A stretch of DNA of 36,831 nucleotides, taken from the NCBI GenBank assembly GCA_036897095.1, contig JAYMSP010001056.1:1-36831 (forward strand). Reading direction: 5' to 3'. Position numbers and translations under genes: made by a program. The DNA comes from Plantago elongata. Its lineage: Eukaryota > Streptophyta > Magnoliopsida > Lamiales > Plantaginaceae. Under the pieces are notes generated by a model, which had not been told where the DNA came from, did not search any database, and saw only the letters and a list, made by a program, of their open reading frames with translations. Each line of letters opens with the position of its first letter. The first letter of the stretch is position 1. Positions 30,857 to 36,831 of this stretch are shown here, piece by piece.

Positions 30857-32703
30857 GTAGTTCCTGAGTTGAGACTTACAGGTTTCCTCCTTATCCTTAA
30901 TTTATCCTTCTTCTTTTTCTTCTTAATTCCTTCAGATATAACAAGGGCCTTGGAACCCCTAGTTATCATACTTCGTAGCCTTGTTCTTGGTTCTTCAGAA
31001 GGCATGTCCTTTTCTGGAACTTGACTTGTGGAGGAGATTTGTTTTCTCTTCCTTCCTCTACCTTTCTGGTAGTTTTCTCTTCCCCCATAGTCATGAGTGA
31101 CTGACTCAAACTAACGTACGAGTGAGATAGAGACTCAAAGTTCTGTTGCAAGATATTGTGCACTTGGACTAGCTTCTGAACTTCCTTTTCGAGCTCTACA
31201 TTTTCTTGAAGGTGTGTCTGCTCCTTTGGTTTAACTCTTCCATTGGACGCAAGATAGACTCAGCCTTCAGAACAACATATTGTGCTTCATCAAGTGCTCT
31301 GTTGGCATTGTTGCAGTCTTCATCCCGAACCATGCCTAAGTCTCTCTGAGACAAAGCTATGCTAGTGTCCTATGCTGTAGGAGCTTAGCAACTGGCTTAA
31401 GGCCAGTAAGTACAGAATCGAGTACCTAGGAATCTTCAGCAACTAATTCATTTCTGAGTGCTTGAACATTGTACTTCTTCCGAGGAATTTTTCGTCTCTG
31501 GAAGTTACGGCTGGGGTTGAGAAGATATCTGGAGCAAGAAGTGATCTTTTTAAGTAAGAATTCAACTCGTCCTCTTCTGGTGCCAAACCTTGTTTTTCTT
31601 CATAATCATCAGTGCTCAATATAATTGGTTCATTGTGAGCAGGCTCAATATCCATTTGCTTTTTTCCTTTGATGTTGGCTTTCTGAGAGTATGGCTCAGA
31701 TGGTCTACCTAATGCAGCCTTAGCATATTGGTCAGTATCATCAGTCACCAGAGCGTCCAACTCTGTAGTCGTGACTTCGATATCCTTCTTCAACTTTAGC
31801 TTTTCTTCGAGAAGTGCTTTCTCCTTTAGATTCTCTGCCTCAATTATCAGCAATTGGACTTGTTTAGAATTAATTAGAGTTTGATACATCTGACTGAGCT
31901 TGGTTTCTTCGTCCAACAACTCTCTGAGTCTTGTGACTCTAGCTTCAACAGCCTTTAGTTCTTCAGAGGGATCGACATGTTGTTCCTGTTGTTGATCTTG
32001 TTGGGATTGACCATCTTGATTTGCTGGAGGTGGTGATTGATTTGATGTTGGTGGATACAATTGAGAAGAATCCTCAGCAGTTGGAGTACCTATTCTAGCT
32101 TCTACTTGTCCCATTCCACCTGTCCCTCGTGGACCATCATCATTATTATCTGAGTGATCACTGTCATTACCTTTACCTCTTTTTTCTGAACGATCCTCAA
32201 AGGAGTCTTCTACTTCATTTTCATCATGCTCCTCCTCTTCATCGGATACCAAGTAGATTATCTCAGGAAATGTAATCCGCTACCCATTAACTTCTTCTTG
32301 CTCAGAAGGATATACTTTGAGCGTCTGGGGTAGCACAGGATTCAGAGCGATTTGTCACGGTCCGTTTAGAGTTTTATCCCGTGACAGATTTCCCGCTTGG
32401 TCACTACATCAACATCATTGAAGGCGCTCATCAACTTCTCACTAAGAGAATAATCAAAGTCTTCATCGATCATCTGGTGAAAGGAGAACTCTGGGAACGA
32501 ACCATGTATGTAGTTCTCCAGATCAAAAGCACGTGCCCTCATTTCTGGATTGTCAATCACCTTGGCAAGCTCCGTAAGATCAGCTTTTCTGAGCTTTTGC
32601 CATTGCTTAAAACATTTGACATGTCGATTTAGGGTGATTGTCTGAAAGAATTTTTCTTCAGATAGAGTGGAGCTTCCACGTTGATTACTGGTATTTCTTA
32701 AGC

Positions 32704-32789
32704 CTGAAAGAAATGGTTTCAAGTTAGTTTTATTCAAACCAACTTGCAGTTATCTGATCTTGAGAGAAGTTATAAGTTTCTGAACATAC
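32704..32789 (-). other. Intron 4 of the env-like gene
   Basis: Minus strand: GACACACAA/GTATGTTCAG ... CATTTCTTTCAG/GCT. A textbook plant donor and a T-rich acceptor. It follows an exon of 33 codons that is open in phase 0 (AREERMEQEEYVTPLAPV). Confidence 0.6.
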
Positions 32790-32900
32790 TTGTGTGTCAA
32801 CACTAGGCTCGTCTACTTGTCCTTCTGGAGCAATTGGTGCTTCAGATACCGGGGCCAGAGGAGTGACATATTCCTCTTGTTCCATTCGTTCTTCTCGAGC

Positions 32901-32972
32901 CTCAGAACAAAAATCAAACTTAGAGATTGATTACAGAATGATGTTAAAGATAAGAAGTTCTGATTCACTTAC
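32901..32972 (-). other. Intron 3 of the env-like gene
   Basis: Minus strand: CTAACTTGGAA/GTAAGTGAAT ... TTTGTTCTGAG/GCTCGAG. GTAAGT is the strongest donor consensus in the region. Confidence 0.6.
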
Positions 32973-33232
32973 TTCCAAGTTAGGAAGCTCAGAGACTTGT
33001 CTTCAGAAACCTGAGTGGCTTCTGACATCCTTTATGGAGACTTGGCTACTACAGCCTGGTCTATCTCTATAGGTGTTGTGGAGGTTTCCAGAGATTCCTC
33101 AGCTACCTTTTCTTCAGTAGAAACCTTCGCTACATAAGGCTCATGAGCAATTTCTTCAGAAGGCTTTGCAACCTCTGGATTCTTTTGGACTTGTGATGTT
33201 TCCACCACTTCTGCTTCTTTCTCAGTTGTTGC

Positions 33233-33314
33233 CTGTTCAGAGACACTTGTAGTTAGATACATACAAGAATTTTCTAAGTATAAAAATTGTTTCTTTTCAG
33301 AGACAATTTGTTAC
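33233..33314 (-). other. Intron 2 of the env-like gene
   Basis: Minus strand: GATGTGTAG/GTAACA ... CTCTGAACAG/GCAACA. The exon ends in a TAG codon exactly where CAG/GT would be the usual exon end, so that stop is probably a C-to-T change. Confidence 0.55.
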
Positions 33315-33422
33315 CTACACATCAGGCTGTGTTTCTTGTATAGTAGAGGTTGAAGGAACCTTTTCTTTAGTCAGAGGGGCGGGTGCAGTGTCTTCCCCCA
33401 ACTCTGTGGTCTCCATGAATGC

Positions 33423-33488
33423 CTGTAACAAACGAAGCTTATGAGTAACTAGTTAAGCATAAGCATGTTTGAAAAGTTAGATACAAAC
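33423..33488 (-). other. Intron 1 of the env-like gene
   Basis: Minus strand: ACAAAAGTG/GTTTGTATC ... TTTGTTACAG/GCATTC. It joins QLTKV to AFMETTELGED in phase 0; the unspliced frame ends three codons after the donor (VCI-stop). Confidence 0.6.
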
Positions 33489-35103
33489 CACTTTTGTTAA
33501 CTGTGATTCTTCAGGCACAATGGCTTCCGTTCCTTGGCTTGAAGTTTCTGGTACGTCGAACCTTTCCTCTGCGTGAACATTCTGAATTCCCATTTCAGAA
33601 GTTTGAGGAACATGCGCAGATGCAGGAATTTCTTCAGCAATGAAGTTTGTTGGCAACTGGATTGTGGAAGCAATGTCAGCATCTTCCATCAATCTGTCAA
33701 CATTCACCAAACCTTCTTTGTCCTGTTGGTGTGTGACTTATTCATCTGCCTTTTTTGGGATTGTATTCTCGGAAACCTTTGCTTTCTGAGGCAGTGAAGC
33801 TGAGCTAGAGGCTCCACTATGAGTTTATTTTCTTGATCTTTTGAGAGCAAGAAGGAGTGACATATCATCATCATCAGACTCCATATCGAGGTCTGGTAGT
33901 GATTCATCGATCAAATTATGCTCACTTACAGAAACCTCTGGCATGTTGCCTAAGCTCAAGGATCTCCTATCTGAGTAGGAGTCCTTACGAGCTGGAAGGG
34001 GTGTCTGGGTTTCAACTTCCTGAGTCGCCCTTTATGGTTGAGGAGTTTCTCCAATCACAAGATGAATCCTCTTCCTAGACCTTGGTTTGTTGGTCCTTGG
34101 ATTTTTGACAATTGGGACCTCAACCTGTACCTCTTCCTCCGGTACACCTTCGCTCTGAGCAACCAACTCATCCTTGGTTACTTGCTTCGAGGCATCCTCA
34201 TATGCATGTCTATACATAGAGTTGGTCAATGGAATTTCCTTGTGCTCACTGAGAGCAACTCCACATTTCTCCAAGATGTAGCAAATTTTTAGGCCATAAT
34301 GCATGTTGGCTTTGGTATCTGCACTGCCTTTTAAAACTTTGGGCTCAAACTCATTGACCGTGTTCACAAATTTCAGGAACAGATACTTCCCCCAGTTAAA
34401 GAGGTTGTCTCTGTTCTTCAACTCTTTCTGGAGAATGGCCATTATCATCCATCTCTCCATATTGACTTGGTCAATGCCTCCTTTGTTTCTGTCCAACATC
34501 TATGCAGGATGCTGGCGAGAACATTCCAGTGCTCAAACAAATGTTGAGTCCTTATGTCTCCCAGAATGAAAGATGAGGGGCAGTCCTCTATCTGGTCATT
34601 AGCAGCCTCTTCATATAGTATCTTAACTGAAGAGATCAAGTCCTTGTATCTTGTGTTTATCTCCCATCTTGTTCCACGGTTTCTGAGACGAAAGATATTG
34701 CAGAATGCATCACAATCAAGATGTATTTCTACACATTGAACCTTCGATTTGATGAACGTTTCTTCAACGTCAATCTTGGTGTAGACCTGGGAAGAGTTGT
34801 AAAACTCTAAGACATCAACTGGAGATAATCCAGAAGGGGCGACACAGATGAATTTCTTCATATGAGCCTTTTTAAGCACATTCATAATCAGATTCCTATC
34901 AGGAGTGGAGGTCATTGCCACATTCATGCACCGTTCCACCATGTGCGCTCCCCAATTCATTTTGAGGTTTGAAAACCAATCCTCTAGGTTGATATTACCC
35001 AACAAGCATTTGTTGAACACTTGTAAAGCCTATCTTCTCCTTGCTTTTCAGCAGAAGAAGCGGTTGCAGCTGAGTTCTTGGATGAGGTCTTTCTGGGTGC
35101 CAT

Positions 35104-36021
35104 CTTATATAGAATTTATGGTTTAGATTAGAGAAAGAGTGCTTGAATTCGAGAAATGTTAGTCTATCTTTTCTGAAGATTAAGCAATACTCAGAAGATT
35201 AGCAGAAGGATTTGCAGAAAACTTAGAGAGTTTTTGCTATTTTGATGCCAGGTGAAATTTTGGATTTGGTAAAAGTGTTTGTCTCTTACTAGAATCCGTT
35301 ATATATATAGCAAGATAAACTATATAGATACAACATACATATATAAATCCATATGTGTGTGTACAATGCATCAGCGTGGTATACGTTTCTACTTTGCATT
35401 AAATGCATCGTGGGCCATGACTATTTTCTCAACATGCATTTCTTGCCGAGAATTAATCTCACCCATTGAGATTAAAACTCCTTATTCATCAAAGGATCTT
35501 GTTCAATATCTAGTAATGATATCAATCAACAAATGTACATGTGTCCACTTAATGAATTTTGGCAAGATATATCCATAAGTCACTATTAGTGTGTGTGATA
35601 TTAGAAAACCTTTGGACTTATTATTTAAGAAAGCAAGTCTGTTTTTTATGTTTATCATGGAAATGGTAATAACACAAAAACCGAGACATGTTTGACTCTC
35701 AGAAATATGTACAATGTTGCACTTATCTTGTTCTCACATACTTCATGTCTTAAATGATTTCCTGAATTTCCGTTTTAGAAATTTCCATTGGATATATGAC
35801 CTGTCCATAGTATTTGAGATCTAGCGTCGTATACATATGGACTATATACCAACCTATCTTTCTAGATCTGCCTTTCCAGAAGACTAAAGGATTTCTGAGT
35901 CATAAGTTTCAGAAACCTTGACATCCTTCTTATCAGATAGGCATTTTGAATACACGTTTCAGAACCCTGTCTACCTTTTTCTCTTGATCCTTTACAATTC
36001 TTATTAAAGACTTATAACTTC
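35104..36021 (-). promoter_or_regulatory. Spacer between copia pol and extra gene, with TATA box
   Basis: About 0.9 kb without a frame. On the minus strand TATATATAA at about 35299-35309 stands some 200 bp before the ATG at 35103, and a C/T- and A-rich leader follows (CAAACACTTTTACCAAATCC). This looks like a separate promoter for the extra gene, or a splice-leader region. I found no LTR-like ends here. Confidence 0.45.
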
Positions 36022-36831
36022 TCAGTTCTGAGGCATCTCCATTAACCCAAGACTAAGTCTCAAGGTTAAGAACCTACTTTCCTGGAGTGGCTTAGTGAAG
36101 ATATCAACAAGTTGATCTTTAGTGCGAACCTTTAGAATCTCTATATTGCCTTTTTCAACATGGTCACTGATGAAGTGGTGCCTAACATCAATGTGCTTAG
36201 TTCTTTCATGGAACTTTGGATTTTGAGTAATCGCAATAGCACTTGTGTTATCACATAAAATGGGAGTTTTCTTTTCATTAAGGCCATAGTCACTGAGTTA
36301 TTGTTGTATCCATAGGATTTAAGTAGCACAACAACCAGCAACAATATATTCAGCTTCTGTGGTAGAAGTAGCAATTGAGTTTTGCTTCTTGCTAAACCAT
36401 GAGATAAGTCTAGTTCCCAGAAACTGACAAGTTCTTGAGGTACTTTTCCTATCATGCATTGATCCAGCATAATCCACATCTGAGTAGCCAACCAAACTCA
36501 ATCCACTTTCTATAGGATACCACAGTCCAACTTCTGCATAACCTTTGACATACCTTAATATCTTAATAGCAATGTTGTAATGTGACTTCATAGGATTTTT
36601 TTGAAACCTAGCACACACACCAAATGTGTATCGAATATCAGGTCTCATTGCAGGTATAGTAGTGAACCTATCAACTTCTTATACTTATGTTGTTCAACAC
36701 TCTTATCAGATTAAGTATAAGTCATTTTGGTTCCTATGCTCATAGTATTTTGGAAATCTTTTCAGAAAGCTTAAGATTAAACTTGTTGAGCATATCTTTT
36801 GCATACTTTGTTTGACTAATGAATATTCCAT
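36022..36831 (-). pseudogene. pol: Ty1/copia RT end and RNase H (broken, partial)
   Basis: Enters from the right edge with GIFISQTKYAKDML, a standard copia RT motif. Two frame problems and stops follow (36650-36760). Then MRPDIRYTFGVCARFQKNP, HYNIAIKILRYVKG, LSLVGYSDVDYAGS, TSRTCQFLGTRLISWFSKKQ and STTEAEYIVAG give the copia RNase H. Two TAA codons after GCCAT and WIQQ stand where Gln is usual. In the same frame KTPILCDNTSAIAI, HERTKHIDVRHHFI and KDQLVDIFTKPLQ complete it, ending at a TGA (36022-36024). The catalytic Asp/Glu residues are present, but the copy is dead. Confidence 0.88.

Larger units (their letters stand above)
30467..35103 (-). pseudogene. Env-like extra gene of the copia element, multi-exon, broken
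   Basis: ATG at 35103 (MAPRKTSSKNSAATASS). A 1-nt break near 35030 leads to a folded domain (FNKCLLGNINLEDWFSNLK, GLSPVDVLEFYNSSQVY) through 34445. Another shift near 34497 leads to the block ending KPRSRKRIHLVIGETPQP. Then comes a long acidic Glu/Pro/Val/Ser-rich part interrupted by four short GT-AG introns (33423-33488, 33233-33314, 32901-32972, 32704-32789) that join exons in phase. A second helical block follows (FKQWQKLRKADLTELAKVI), then an acidic DEEEEHDENEVED run and coiled coils (AVEARVTRLRELLDEETKL; later ENVELEKEVQKL). Many in-frame TAA/TAG codons stand where Gln is likely. The resemblance to Sirevirus env-like ORFs is in position and character only. A host gene caught by the element is the alternative. 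Confidence 0.55.
30467..36831 (-). mobile_element. Ty1/copia element with extra downstream gene, partial
   Basis: Minus strand. The end of copia RT and RNase H lies at 36831-36022, followed by a 0.9-kb spacer and a long extra gene that is cut at 30467 by the Tat 3' LTR. Extra 'env-like' genes after pol are known in Sirevirus-type copia elements, so that lineage is the best guess. LTRs are not in the window: the 5' part runs off the right edge, and the 3' part is missing. Confidence 0.75.

Noticed and set aside
30784..31024. Frames with poly-Ile or poly-Met runs
   Set aside because: They translate the TCA microsatellite in other frames.
35104..36021. A copia 3' LTR between pol and the extra gene
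   Set aside because: No TG...CA-bounded segment with a polypurine tract was found, and the extra gene continues on the same strand as in env-like copia elements.
1..36831. CRISPR arrays, operons or bacterial defence systems
   Set aside because: The window is plant nuclear DNA; the tandem repeats found have no spacer structure and no cas-like genes.

Overview
This is a stretch of eudicot-type plant nuclear DNA. It is AT-rich, holds one intact intron-containing plant gene (a WRKY transcription factor with canonical GT-AG introns), and is otherwise mostly transposable elements and their remains. Nothing looks bacterial: there are no operons, CRISPR arrays or rRNA genes. The genus cannot be fixed from this window.

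Region by region. 1-9,890 is gene-poor. It holds two clusters of degenerate ACCCGA repeats, a 20-bp minisatellite of about 20 units, a 5'-truncated LINE tail with a perfect 17-bp target duplication, a Mutator-type foldback MITE with a 9-bp duplication, a truncated DUF538 gene on the minus strand, a 260-bp inverted-repeat element, a diverged promoter-like duplication and one copy of a Tourist-like MITE. 9,894-16,018 is a five-exon group I WRKY gene, most like Arabidopsis WRKY32, with an intact deduced 488-aa reading frame. Its introns have collected a SINE-like insert, a LINE ORF1 fragment and a second copy of the same Tourist-like MITE. 16,019-19,640 holds the 3' flank, a triple 35-bp repeat, a Stowaway-like MITE, what looks like the orphaned 5' end of a housekeeping gene (site II motif, telo-box, short first exon) and a CACTA-like terminus.

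19,641-30,466 is a degenerate Ty3/gypsy element of the Tat lineage. In order it has a damaged 5' LTR, PBS, gag, protease, RT, RNase H, a second archaeal-type RNase H, integrase, an antisense extra gene, a polypurine tract and a complete 805-bp 3' LTR bounded by TGTTGA/TCAACA. All sense domains carry stops or frameshifts. The antisense gene shows a 119-nt GT-AG intron whose removal joins two reading frames exactly.

30,467-36,831 is a minus-strand Ty1/copia element that runs off the right edge. It shows the end of RT and the RNase H, then about 0.9 kb with a TATA box, then a long acidic, coiled-coil 'env-like' extra gene. That gene appears to have at least four short introns and is cut off by the 3' LTR of the Tat element, so the Tat element is nested in the copia element. 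The missing 3' part of the copia element is not found to the left, which agrees with the truncated and scrambled 5' LTR.

The most unusual content is the pair of spliced-looking accessory genes, one in each retrotransposon. Both elements show a C-to-T style of nonsense decay (CAA, CAG and CGA codons turned to stops). Only the WRKY gene looks functional.
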